A stretch of DNA of 64,000 nucleotides, from assembly GCA_004963905.1 (NCBI GenBank), contig SUGL01000006.1, positions 115,862 through 179,861 of the forward strand. Reading direction: 5' to 3'. Positions 49,025 through 56,852 of this stretch are shown here, piece by piece; position 1 is the first letter of the stretch, and every line of letters begins with the position of its first letter. The notes below the pieces were generated by a model that had not been told where the DNA came from, did not search any database, and saw only the letters and a program-made list of their open reading frames with translations. The DNA comes from Mesorhizobium sp. GTDB lineage: Bacteria > Pseudomonadota > Alphaproteobacteria > Rhizobiales > Rhizobiaceae. Both the position numbers and the translations under genes were made by a program.

Positions 49025-49729
49025 ATGGATCCGTATGTTCTCAAAACGTTGAATGAGGAGCGCCGCGCCCGGCGCGCCGCAGTGCTGGTCACCGATCTCG
49101 GCGACGGTCGCGACCGCATCGTGCGAGAGGGCGACCCCGTCGCTGGCGAGCTCGGGGCGGCGATCGCCGGTGCGTTCCGCACCGGCAATTCGAGGTCGGT
49201 GGAGGCGGAAGGGCGGACCTTCTTTCTCAATGCGCATCTGCCGCGCCCACGCCTGGTGGTGATCGGCGCCGTGCATATCAGCCAGGCGCTGGCGCCGATG
49301 GCCAGGATCGCCGGTTATCCGGTCGAGATCGTCGATCCGCGCACGGCGTTCGCCACACCCGAACGCTTTCCCGACGTGGCGCTGCATGCGGAATGGCCCG
49401 AGGACGTGCTGAAGCGCCAGCCGCTCGACAGCTACACCGCGCTGGCAGCCGTCACCCACGATCCGAAGATCGACGATTTCGCGCTGAAGGCGGCGCTCGA
49501 CGCCAAATGCTTCTATGTCGGGGCGCTGGGCAGCACGAAGACCCATGCCAAGCGGATCGAGCGCCTGCTGGCGCTCGGCGCCAGCGCCGACCAGATCGCC
49601 CGCATCCACGCGCCGATCGGTCTCGACATCGGCGCGGCGAGCCCGGCCGAGATCGCCGTCGCGGTGCTGGCACAGACCATCCACGCCTTCCGCTCGCGTG
49701 GGCTCGAAAGCAAAGGCGCCGTAGCGTGA
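49025..49729 (+). CDS. XdhC Rossmann-domain protein (CoxF-like)
   Basis: A 234-residue protein with an XdhC_C-type Rossmann domain. It contains PRLVVIGAVHISQALAPMARIAGYPVEIVDPR as the nucleotide-binding fold and the conserved CFYVGALGSTKTHAKRIERL. An N-terminal part of about 75 residues resembles the partner XdhC domain but lacks SGGC. The stop overlaps the GTG of the next gene (GTGA). Confidence 0.9.
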   Translation: MDPYVLKTLNEERRARRAAVLVTDLGDGRDRIVREGDPVAGELGAAIAGAFRTGNSRSVEAEGRTFFLNAHLPRPRLVVIGAVHISQALAPMARIAGYPVEIVDPRTAFATPERFPDVALHAEWPEDVLKRQPLDSYTALAAVTHDPKIDDFALKAALDAKCFYVGALGSTKTHAKRIERLLALGASADQIARIHAPIGLDIGAASPAEIAVAVLAQTIHAFRSRGLESKGAVA

Positions 49730-51348
49730 AGTTCGGTCCGGTTCCGATCGAGCAGGCCGAAGGCGCGGTGCTGGCGCATGCGACGGCGGCCGGCGAACGC
49801 CGGTTCCGCAAGGCGCATCGGCTGAGCGGCGAGGATGTCGCGGCGCTGAAGGCGGCGGGTATTAAGGAGGTCGTCGCGGCTGTTCTATCACCCGACGATC
49901 TTGGCGAGGACGCCGCGGCTGAAAAGATCGCCCTGAGCATGACTCATCGCAATATCGAGACGAAGCCCGCCGCAACGGGACGTGTCAACCTGCATGCGGA
50001 AACCGCGGGCGTCTTCACCGTCGATGTCAAAATGATCGACGCCATCAACGCCGTCGATCCGGCGATCACGATTGCCACACTGGCGCAGCACGCTCCGGTC
50101 GAGAAGGACCAGATGGTGGCGACCGTGAAGATCATTCCCTTCGCCGTCGCCGCAAAGCTGGTCGATGCGGTGATCGAGATTTGCGCCGGCGGCGAGATCT
50201 TTGCCGTCAACGCCTATCGTCCGATCAATGTCGGAGTCGTCCAGACGACGCTGCCTGGCGTGAAGCCGAGCGTGCTCGACAAGACGCTGCGCGTTACCGA
50301 GGCGCGGCTGGCGCGCTCCGGCGGCCGGCTGACGGCGGAGCGGCGCACGCCGCATGAGATCGCGCCCGTAGCGGAGGCAGCAGCCGCGCTGGCGCGCGAC
50401 AACGACATGGTGGTGATTTTCGGTGCTTCGGCGATGAGCGATTTTGCCGACGTCGTGCCGGCGGCGATCGAACGTGCGGGAGGTAGCGTGATCCGCGCGG
50501 GCATGCCGGTCGATCCCGGCAATCTGCTGGTGCTCGGAACGCTGGGCGGCAAGCGCGTCATCGGCGCGCCCGGCTGCGCACGCAGCCCCAAGGAGAACGG
50601 CTTCGACTGGGTGCTGGACCGGCTGATCGCCGGACTGGATGTCACGGCCCGCGACATTGCCGGCATGGGCGTCGGCGGCCTGCTGATGGAAATCCCGACC
50701 AGGCCGCAGCCGCGCGAGCCGTTGCCGGCCCCGCAGTCGGCAAGCGCGGAGCCCAAAGTCGACATAGTGCTTCTCGCCGCCGGCCGATCGAGCCGCATGG
50801 GCGGGCCGAACAAGCTTCTGGCGCTGTTCGACGGCAAGCCGCTGGTGCGCCGCACCGCGGAGCGGGCGCTGGGGTCGAAAGCCGCCAGCACCGTCGTGGT
50901 CACCGGACATCAGCGCGAGCGCGTGCGCTCGGCGCTCTTGGGTCTCAAGGTCACGCTGGCCGACAATCCGGACTTTGCCGAGGGTCTCGCTTCGTCGTTG
51001 AAGGCTGGTATTGCACGGGTCGCGTCCGACGCCGCCGGCGCCATGATCGTGCTCGGCGACATGCCGGGCGTCTCGTCGAAGGACCTCGACAGCCTGATCG
51101 ACGCGTTCCGCCGCTCGGGCGGCCGCGCCGTGGTGCGCGCGGCGCATCAGGGCAAACGCGGCAATCCGGTGCTTTTGCCGCGCTCGCTGTTCGCCGCCGT
51201 CGCGCATCTCGAAGGCGATACGGGCGCGCGCCATCTGGTCGAGGCCGAGGGTCTGGACGTCATCGATGTCGAGATCGGGCAGGGTGCTGCGATCGACGTC
51301 GACACGCGCGAGGCGCTGGAAGGGGCAGGCGGCGTCCTGCAGGATTGA
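49726..51348 (+). CDS. Molybdopterin-binding domain fused to MobA-like nucleotidyltransferase
   Basis: A 540-residue fusion. The N-terminal ~330 residues are a molybdopterin-binding (MoaB/MogA/MoeA-like) region with VIFGASAMSDFADVVPAAIERAGGSVIRAGMPVDPG. The C-terminal ~195 residues, from about residue 345, are a MobA/MocA-type nucleotidyltransferase with LAAGRSSRMGGPNKLL and VLGDMPGVSSKDLDSLID. The likely product is molybdopterin cytosine dinucleotide, the cofactor of xanthine/CO dehydrogenase-type enzymes. The GTG start overlaps the previous stop. Last gene of the maturation cluster. Confidence 0.9.
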   Translation: MKFGPVPIEQAEGAVLAHATAAGERRFRKAHRLSGEDVAALKAAGIKEVVAAVLSPDDLGEDAAAEKIALSMTHRNIETKPAATGRVNLHAETAGVFTVDVKMIDAINAVDPAITIATLAQHAPVEKDQMVATVKIIPFAVAAKLVDAVIEICAGGEIFAVNAYRPINVGVVQTTLPGVKPSVLDKTLRVTEARLARSGGRLTAERRTPHEIAPVAEAAAALARDNDMVVIFGASAMSDFADVVPAAIERAGGSVIRAGMPVDPGNLLVLGTLGGKRVIGAPGCARSPKENGFDWVLDRLIAGLDVTARDIAGMGVGGLLMEIPTRPQPREPLPAPQSASAEPKVDIVLLAAGRSSRMGGPNKLLALFDGKPLVRRTAERALGSKAASTVVVTGHQRERVRSALLGLKVTLADNPDFAEGLASSLKAGIARVASDAAGAMIVLGDMPGVSSKDLDSLIDAFRRSGGRAVVRAAHQGKRGNPVLLPRSLFAAVAHLEGDTGARHLVEAEGLDVIDVEIGQGAAIDVDTREALEGAGGVLQD

Positions 51349-51414
51349 CAAACCGAAGCCGAAGCACGCATGGCTCGGCTTATGGCTCTCCATTTGACTT
51401 CTCGTCGGCGCTCA

Positions 51415-51568
51415 CCCCCCTCTGGCCTGCCGGCCATCTCCCCCTCAAGGGGGGAGATTGGCAGCTTCGATGGCGGCGTCCATTCTGCGGGTCTGGAGAT
51501 TGGCGAAAGGCGGCGTGACGTCCGATCTCCCCCCTTGAGGGGGAGATGGCCGGCAGGCCAGAGGGGGG
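51415..51568. repeat. Family B inverted-repeat element, copy 1
   Basis: A 154-base element with perfectly matched 44-base arms (51415-51458 and 51525-51568), each starting with C6/G6 and containing TCTGGCCTGCCGGCCATC and a CCCCCTCAAGGGGGG core. A related copy lies at 59776-59935. No transposase is present, so it is a non-autonomous, MITE-like element or a large hairpin. It lies directly over the 5' end of the next gene. No target duplication was recognised. Confidence 0.88.
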
Positions 51569-51591
51569 CGTGCCGCGCGGTTCTCGCAGGA

Positions 51592-52443
51592 ATGCTTTTC
51601 TTGTTTTCTTCAGCCGCCAACGCCGACGCGCTTTCGCTGAAACCCTTCAAGGACGACCTCTTTGCCTATCCGACGACGCTGTCGAGCGGCGACAACGGCG
51701 CCTACACGGTGCTCGACTATCGCGAGATGCGCGATATCAACCAGCGCGACGAGGTGCCGGAAAGGCGCGTGCATGCGCAATATACCGATCCCAGCGTGCG
51801 CAAGGTGCAGCAGGACCTGATGCTGAAGACCGATGCCGGCGATGTCAGGCATGTCGCGGTCGGCAAGACGGAAGGGGCGGCCGTCATCGTGCTCTACCTG
51901 CACGGGCAGGGCGGCAGCCGCAAACAGGGCGTCGACGACTTCACCTTCGGCGGCAATTTCAACCGCATCAAGAATCTGATGGCCGACAATGGCGGCCTCT
52001 ACCTCTCGCCGGATTTTCCCGATTTCGGCGACAAGGGCGCCGCGCAAGTGGCGGCACTGATCGATCACTATGCCGAGACATCGCCGGGCGCGAAGATTTT
52101 CGTGGCCTGCGGCTCGATGGGCGGCATGCTCTGCTGGAAGCTGGCCGCGAGCAAGGAAATGGGCGGGCGCATCAACGGCCTGTTACTGCTCGGTTCACTC
52201 TGGGACGAAAGCTTTTTGACCAGCCCCGCCTTCAAGCGCCGGGTGCCGGTGTTCTTCGGCCAGGGCAGCCATGACGTGGTGTTCGACGTGGCGAAGCAGG
52301 AAGCATTCTTCCGCTCGATCCTGGCCAAGTCGAAGACCTATCCGACCCGTTTCGTGCGTTTCGAAACCGGCACGCACGGGACGCCGATCCGCATGGTCGA
52401 CTGGCGCGAAACGCTCAACTGGATGCTGACGAAAGCGCCCTGA
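51592..52443 (+). CDS. Secreted alpha/beta hydrolase; 5' end altered by a repeat
   Basis: A hydrolase with an exported N-terminus: a hydrophobic segment (AVLAGMLFLFSS) ends in ANADA before the mature protein ALSLKPFKDDLFAYPTTL. The fold has VIVLYLHGQGGSR, the nucleophile elbow ACGSMGGML, an acid in GQGSHDVVFDVA and a late histidine in ETGTHGTPIR. The start given (51592) leaves almost no n-region. The frame is open back through the family B element to an ATG at 51370, so the native start was probably disturbed by the insertion, or a 357-residue form starting at 51370 is made. Substrate unknown. Confidence 0.7.
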   Translation: MLFLFSSAANADALSLKPFKDDLFAYPTTLSSGDNGAYTVLDYREMRDINQRDEVPERRVHAQYTDPSVRKVQQDLMLKTDAGDVRHVAVGKTEGAAVIVLYLHGQGGSRKQGVDDFTFGGNFNRIKNLMADNGGLYLSPDFPDFGDKGAAQVAALIDHYAETSPGAKIFVACGSMGGMLCWKLAASKEMGGRINGLLLLGSLWDESFLTSPAFKRRVPVFFGQGSHDVVFDVAKQEAFFRSILAKSKTYPTRFVRFETGTHGTPIRMVDWRETLNWMLTKAP

Positions 52444-52452
52444 TCGCCCTGT

Positions 52453-53502
52453 TCAAGGCGGCGTGTTGTAGTCCAGGACGGTCTCGGGGTTGATCTCGCC
52501 GTCATAAGAGGCGTCGACATCATATTGCACCAGCGAGAAATTGCCGTTGCGGAACAGATAGGTACCGGTCGACGAGGCGTCGCCGACGCCGCGCCATTTG
52601 TTCATCGAGGTGATCGTCTTGGTCTTGTCGTCGTAGTCGGAATTGACAAGCTGATCGTCGGTCTGGAAGCCGATGATGTGGATCCCCTCGACCTTGCCTT
52701 CACTGTTGTTGTTCTCATAGCGGATGTCGAGTTCCGGCGAGGCGAACTGCAACTGCCGGACACCGGAAACGTCGTCATAGATGTAATAGACAGCGCTTTC
52801 ATTGTAGGCCGCCATCGAGCAGAAAAAACGGAAGAGCCGCGTCTCGCGCTCCGGCTCGTCGGCTCCGGCGTCCTTGTCCTTGTAGTGGATGGAGTAGGCG
52901 TCCGGCTCGCCGACTGGTTTGCCTTCCGGAGTCTCCTTGTCACACTGTTCGCCGTAGGCGGCGAGGAACGCCTTCCTGGCTTGTTCCAGTGCTTCATCCT
53001 TCTTCGGAGGTGGCGGGCCGTTGCCGCAACCGGCTGGCACGGCATCCTGGAAATCTTGCGTTGACGGCTTCAATGCGCCCTTGTCAATGAAGATCGGCTG
53101 GAAAGGCGGTTCCTGGATCTGCGCATTGACTTGGCGAAGCGTGTAGCAGCCGGCAAAGACCTTGGCCTCGCCCTTCTTGTCGGTCGCCTGGATGGCGACG
53201 GGCACGCTGTAATAGATGCTGCCTGCCGCACCCTCGTTGGATACGGCGCCGGTCTTCACCTCGACCGTGTCGGTGTTGTCGTAGCCCTTGACGAAAGCGT
53301 TGAAATCTTTTGCCGGCTTTGTATCGCCGAAATAACCCCAGGCGCGAGCAAATTCATGCCGGCCGATGGCGCTGTAGAGCGAGCGGACGACCGCCTCTGC
53401 GCTGGATCTGTCGTCGATATAGGGCGCTTCGGCGGCGAGTGCCGACTGGCCGATGCCGGCAAGGGAGAACAAGGCAGTCGCTGCGAGAAGGACACGTCTC
53501 AT
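52453..53502 (-). CDS. Secreted protein with DUF1176-like C-terminus
   Basis: A 349-residue protein with a Sec signal peptide (MRRVLLAATALFSLAGIGQSALA). The N-terminal part (YIDDRSSAEAVVRSLYSAIGRHEFARAWGYF) resembles small periplasmic accessory domains. The C-terminal part, ending TSMNKWRGVGDASSTGTYLFRNGNFSLVQYDVD, resembles DUF1176. Several cysteines (AGCY, AGCGNG, EQCDKE, FFCSMA) could form disulfides. No enzymatic motif seen. It converges on the alpha/beta hydrolase gene. Confidence 0.75.
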   Translation of the reverse strand: MRRVLLAATALFSLAGIGQSALAAEAPYIDDRSSAEAVVRSLYSAIGRHEFARAWGYFGDTKPAKDFNAFVKGYDNTDTVEVKTGAVSNEGAAGSIYYSVPVAIQATDKKGEAKVFAGCYTLRQVNAQIQEPPFQPIFIDKGALKPSTQDFQDAVPAGCGNGPPPPKKDEALEQARKAFLAAYGEQCDKETPEGKPVGEPDAYSIHYKDKDAGADEPERETRLFRFFCSMAAYNESAVYYIYDDVSGVRQLQFASPELDIRYENNNSEGKVEGIHIIGFQTDDQLVNSDYDDKTKTITSMNKWRGVGDASSTGTYLFRNGNFSLVQYDVDASYDGEINPETVLDYNTPP

Positions 53503-53646
53503 CGGGAATCTCCGCTCGATAACGAAAATACTACCACGGCGATTGCGGCGAGGCGGTGACGCGGGGGCAGGGCTGCTTGAAGAATCCAGCCAGGAAGCGC
53601 TAGCTCACGGCCCGCGGCGCTGAGGCCGCCTGGGGAGATTACTAAC

Positions 53647-54150
53647 GTGACCATATCCATGTACGATTTTTCCGTGCCTGTCTTTTCGGCCCGGCTGAAG
53701 GCGCTGGCCAGCGTGCTCTCGCTGGCCGAGCAGAACGCGGCCGACCGCAAGATCGACCCGCAAGTGTTCCTGACCGCCAGGCTGGCGCCCGACATGTTCG
53801 CGCTGACCCGGCAGGTGCAGATCGCAACCGACCACGCCAAGGGCGCGCCGTCGCGGCTCGCCGGCCGCGAAGTGCCGAAATACGAGGACAATGAGTCAAG
53901 CTTCGAAGAGCTGCACGCCCGAATCGCCAAGACGCTCGATCATCTGGCGACATTCTCGGCCGCTGATCTGGACGGGTCGGAGGAGCGGACGATCGAACTC
54001 AGGCTTGCCGGCCGCGAGGTGTCGTTGAGCGGGCTGCAATATCTGCTGCACGCCGCCATGCCGAACTTCTACTTCCACGTCACCACGGCCTACGACATCC
54101 TGCGGCACAATGGCGTGCCGCTTGGTAAGTCGATTTTCCTGGGACGCTAG
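53647..54150 (+). CDS. DUF1993 protein
   Basis: A 167-residue soluble helical protein of DUF1993, related to the DinB four-helix bundle group. The start is the GTG at 53647 giving MTISMYDFSVPVFSARLKAL, the usual family beginning; GGGGAG lies upstream. The C-terminal LHAAMPNFYFHVTTAYDILRHNGVPLGKSIFLG is highly typical, with histidines spaced as in DinB-like folds. Function unknown. Confidence 0.9.
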   Translation: MTISMYDFSVPVFSARLKALASVLSLAEQNAADRKIDPQVFLTARLAPDMFALTRQVQIATDHAKGAPSRLAGREVPKYEDNESSFEELHARIAKTLDHLATFSAADLDGSEERTIELRLAGREVSLSGLQYLLHAAMPNFYFHVTTAYDILRHNGVPLGKSIFLGR

Positions 54151-54152
54151 CT

Positions 54153-54262
54153 CTTAAAGCTCGTCGCGCTGAAACGGATTCAGGCGACGCGCTTTAAGTC
54201 TTTGTTTTGATGCATGTCGTTCTCCCAAGACCGCTGCGCACTTTTGGGCGACATGCATTAAG
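54153..54262. repeat. RIME-like repeat, copy 3
   Basis: A 110-base element. The first palindrome runs CTTAAAGCTCGTCGC ... GCGACGCGCTTTAAG, the linker is TCTTTGTTTTG, and the second palindrome runs ATGCATGTCG ... CGACATGCAT. It is the closest relative of the element at 27667-27774. It begins 3 bases after the DUF1993 stop and may terminate that gene. A further degenerate half-copy follows near 54290-54340. Confidence 0.78.
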
Positions 54263-54355
54263 GTTTTCCGGCGCGGCCGGGGAACCTTCCTTATTTTGAT
54301 TTCGCAACCCGGACGGAAAAGCCCGGCGGCTTTTCCGGATTGATCCGGCGCCGGA

Positions 54356-54520
54356 TCAGCGTATCGACATTTCGCGGGCGATACGCGGAAAATCGGCCGG
54401 CTTGATGCCGATATCGGCGCGGTCGGCATTGCTCATCGCGTTCAGAAGCGCGAGCGCCGAGCGATAGCGCTGCTGTTCCTGCGGCCGCGGCCGCGCGAAC
54501 ATTTCGGTGAAGAACCCCAT
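54356..54520 (-). CDS. Small DUF1127-like protein
   Basis: A 54-residue basic protein, MGFFTEMFARPRPQEQQRYR..., whose C-terminal half (RSALALLNAMSNADRADIGIKPADFPRIARE) weakly resembles the DUF1127 domain. The ATG and a GGAGGGC site 25 bases upstream support it moderately. A longer frame upstream is not convincing. Its promoter region contains a TGC-rich repeat. Function unknown. Confidence 0.55.
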   Translation of the reverse strand: MGFFTEMFARPRPQEQQRYRSALALLNAMSNADRADIGIKPADFPRIAREMSIR

Positions 54521-54576
54521 ATCCCAGGCCCCTAGTTTGCCCTCCACACTGGCAGAATATAGGTGATTTGTTAAAA

Positions 54577-54592
54577 TTGTGCAGTGCAGCAA
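54577..54592 (-). promoter_or_regulatory. TGC-rich repeat upstream of the small DUF1127-like gene
   Basis: Read on the minus strand this is TTGCTGCACTGCACAA, with two CTGCA units in tandem. A TATATT (minus strand of 54556-54561) lies about 16 bases downstream as a possible -10. TGC-rich sites like this are bound by PhaR/AniA-type regulators of polyhydroxybutyrate genes. That assignment is from memory of the motif only and is tentative. Confidence 0.35.
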
Positions 54593-54723
54593 TTGCATGG
54601 CAGCCATGCCTGGCGAGCTTTTTTCGCCACAAATCGATTTTTTTTGAAACTTTTGTCGAAGCTCGATCGTACGCCCCGTGCTGGCACATGGCCGGCTTTT
54701 TCCTCGCCACTCCTGGCGATCTT

Positions 54724-54757
54724 GCCGGGCTGCACGAATAATGCAGTCCGGCCTTTT
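54724..54757 (+). terminator. Terminator-like hairpin in the 54521-54913 spacer
   Basis: GCCGGGCTGCA (54724-54734) pairs with TGCAGTCCGGC (54742-54752), with one G-U pair, around seven bases; CTTTTGC follows. No plus-strand gene lies upstream, so it could end a small RNA transcribed from 54521-54724, or it may be chance. The rest of this 393-base spacer holds no gene, except an inverted repeat GCGACAG/CTGTCGC (54844-54863) before the next gene. Confidence 0.45.
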
Positions 54758-54913
54758 GCTGGCGGCCGACGTTTGGAGAGGAATGCCCGCAATTGTTAAC
54801 ACCGTCGGCATTCATTTTTAACGACAGCGATCTAAGGTCGGCAGCGACAGTGAATACTGTCGCGACAGAGGGAGGCCGAGATCGGCACCGGGAACAAGCT
54901 CGATTTCGCTTCG

Positions 54914-55372
54914 TTGCTCGACGACCTCATCACCGCTTCCGAGAAGGGCGAAGATGGGGGCGCCCGGCCGTCCATTCCGTTCGACTATCTGTCGGTAGCG
55001 GACGAGCTTCACTCCGGCCGCATCAAGGTCGCCGGCGAAAGCGTCGCCGCCGAATATCGTGAAGCCGGTGCCGATCTCGCCGCCGAGTTTGCCGCGCTTC
55101 TCGATCAGGCGAAGCTGGCGCTCGCCGGCGAGGAGCATCGGCCGGAGGAGAAGCTGCCGCCGATCGACCCCGAATCGATCGCCGGCGAGCTCGGCCTCGA
55201 CCGCCCTGGCAAGAATGCCGATTTCGGCCGCATGCGCCGCAACTTTGCCTTCGCCAACCATCCGGACCGTGTCGCCCCGCATCTGCGCCAGCGCGCCATG
55301 ATCCGCATGCAGGTGGCCAACATGCTAATCGACGAGGCCAAGCGGCGCGCGCTGGCCGGCGCCAGGCGGTAG
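54914..55372 (+). CDS. HPD-motif protein resembling a J-domain fragment
   Basis: A soluble protein of about 152 residues from the TTG at 54914. The last 55 residues, from RRNFAFANHPDRVAPHLRQRA to the end, have the order helix, HPD, helix of a J-domain core, suggesting contact with Hsp70. The N-terminal part is acidic and helical. The start is doubtful: a strong GAGGGAGG (54868-54875) precedes an ATC at 54881 in the same frame by five bases, whereas the TTG has no ribosome site. I do not recognise a named family. Confidence 0.65.
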   Translation: MLDDLITASEKGEDGGARPSIPFDYLSVADELHSGRIKVAGESVAAEYREAGADLAAEFAALLDQAKLALAGEEHRPEEKLPPIDPESIAGELGLDRPGKNADFGRMRRNFAFANHPDRVAPHLRQRAMIRMQVANMLIDEAKRRALAGARR

Positions 55373-55450
55373 TTCCTTCCACCAAGATTTCTGCTACTTC
55401 GGTGAACCATCGCAAGCGTTCGAAATTGGCTCGAGCCTCCCCCAATGGTC

Positions 55451-55625
55451 GTCATCCTTGGGCGTAGCGACGCGAAGCGGGGCGAAGACCCAGGGATCCA
55501 TGCCGTAACCTCAGCCGAAGGATGCAGCGGAGCAGAATTCTGTACCGTTGCAACGCCTTAACGTCACGGCATGGATCCTGGGGTCTGCGCGCGTCGCTTC
55601 GCTCCTTGCTCCGCCCCAGGATGAC
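55451..55625. repeat. Family C inverted-repeat element
   Basis: A 175-base element bounded by GTCATCCTTGGGCG and its near complement CGCCCCAGGATGAC. Its inner arms GGATCCATGCCGT and ACGGCATGGATCC face each other around an A/T-richer centre. A single copy lies in this window, in the 375-base gap before the aldo/keto reductase gene. There is no coding capacity; the rest of the gap shows nothing. Confidence 0.75.
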
Positions 55626-55747
55626 GAACTGAATGGCGCTTTGGCCAATCTCAACACTGTGCACTTTGCCAAACGCAAGCGTCTTGCTCTATGCTTGAAC
55701 TTCCTCCCCGCGCAGCCCGCGCAACACCTCCCGCCGGAGACATTTCC

Positions 55748-56815
55748 ATGCACAAACGCCGCCTCGGTCGGACCGACCTCCTTGTTTCGCAAATCTGCCT
55801 GGGCTCGATGACCTGGGGCCAACAGAACACCGAGGCCGAAGGCCATGCGCAGATGGACCTGGCTTTCTCGTACGGCGTGAATTTCATCGACACCGCCGAG
55901 CTTTATCCGATCCCGCCCAAGGCGGAGACGCAAGGGCGGACCGAGAGGATCATCGGCAGCTGGATGAAGGCGAAGGGAAACCGCGACAAGGTCATCCTTG
56001 CCTCGAAAGTGGTCGGCCGCACCGCCAATGCCTGGTTCCGCGGCGACCGTCCGTCGAAGCTGGTGCGCGCCGACATTTTCGACGCGATCGAGAAGTCGTT
56101 GGCCAAACTCGGCACCGATTATATCGACCTCTACCAGATTCACTGGCCGGACCGAGATATTCCGTGGGGCTCGAACCCGACACGCGTCGGCGCGGTTGCA
56201 CGGCGGGCCGACGCTGCCGGCGCGCCGGCGGGCGAGACGCCGATTGCCGAAACGCTCGCCGTCTTCGAGGAATTGATGAAGGCCGGCAAGATCCGCCATC
56301 TAGGCCTGTCGAACGAGAGTTCCTGGGGCGTCATGCGCTTCCTCGCTGAGTCCGACAAGGGCATCGGCCCGCGCGTCGCCTCGCTGCAGAACGCCTATAA
56401 TCTCGTCAACCGCACCTTCGAGGTGAACCTGGCCGAGGTCTGCGAGCGCGAGCAGGTGTCTTTGCTTGCCTATTCGCCGCTCGCGCAGGGCTACCTCACC
56501 GGCAAATACGACCACGGCGCGCGCCCGCTCGGCTCGCGTTCGCAACTCTTCAACCGCGGACAGCGCTACGAGACGCCGAATGCCGCGGAAGTGCTGCTCG
56601 AATACAATGAGCTGGCGCGCTCCTTCGGCATGGAGCCGGCGCTCTTCGCCAATGCCTATGTGTCGAGCCGGCCGTTCGTGACCGCGAACATCGTCGGCGC
56701 AACAACCGTCGCGCAGCTCGACACGGCGCTGTCCTCCGCCGAGGTCAGGTGGACGGAGGAGATGCAGAAGGCGGTCGACGCCATCCACCAGCGCGTCGGC
56801 AATCCCTGCCCGTGA
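55748..56815 (+). CDS. Aldo/keto reductase (Tas-like)
   Basis: A 355-residue NADPH-dependent TIM-barrel reductase. The tetrad is visible: Asp in FIDTAELYPIPP, Tyr in the same loop, Lys in VILASKVVG and His in YQIHWPDRD. The C-terminal cofactor motif NIVGATTVAQL is present. The insert between barrel strands (RAEETQ-like KAETQGRTERIIGSW and the RVGAVARRADAAGAPAGETP loop) matches the Tas subgroup. The start follows CGGAGAC. It is 37 bases upstream of the cysteine-desulfurase-like gene. Confidence 0.92.
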   Translation: MHKRRLGRTDLLVSQICLGSMTWGQQNTEAEGHAQMDLAFSYGVNFIDTAELYPIPPKAETQGRTERIIGSWMKAKGNRDKVILASKVVGRTANAWFRGDRPSKLVRADIFDAIEKSLAKLGTDYIDLYQIHWPDRDIPWGSNPTRVGAVARRADAAGAPAGETPIAETLAVFEELMKAGKIRHLGLSNESSWGVMRFLAESDKGIGPRVASLQNAYNLVNRTFEVNLAEVCEREQVSLLAYSPLAQGYLTGKYDHGARPLGSRSQLFNRGQRYETPNAAEVLLEYNELARSFGMEPALFANAYVSSRPFVTANIVGATTVAQLDTALSSAEVRWTEEMQKAVDAIHQRVGNPCP

Positions 56816-56852
56816 CCGGGGATCAACGCTAAAAAACAAAGGGATGGAGACG

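Noticed and set aside
54521-54811. Minus-strand frame extending the small DUF1127-like gene to 152 residues
   Set aside because: The extension has no recognisable sequence and crosses terminator-like and operator-like structures; the short form with its own ATG is more credible.
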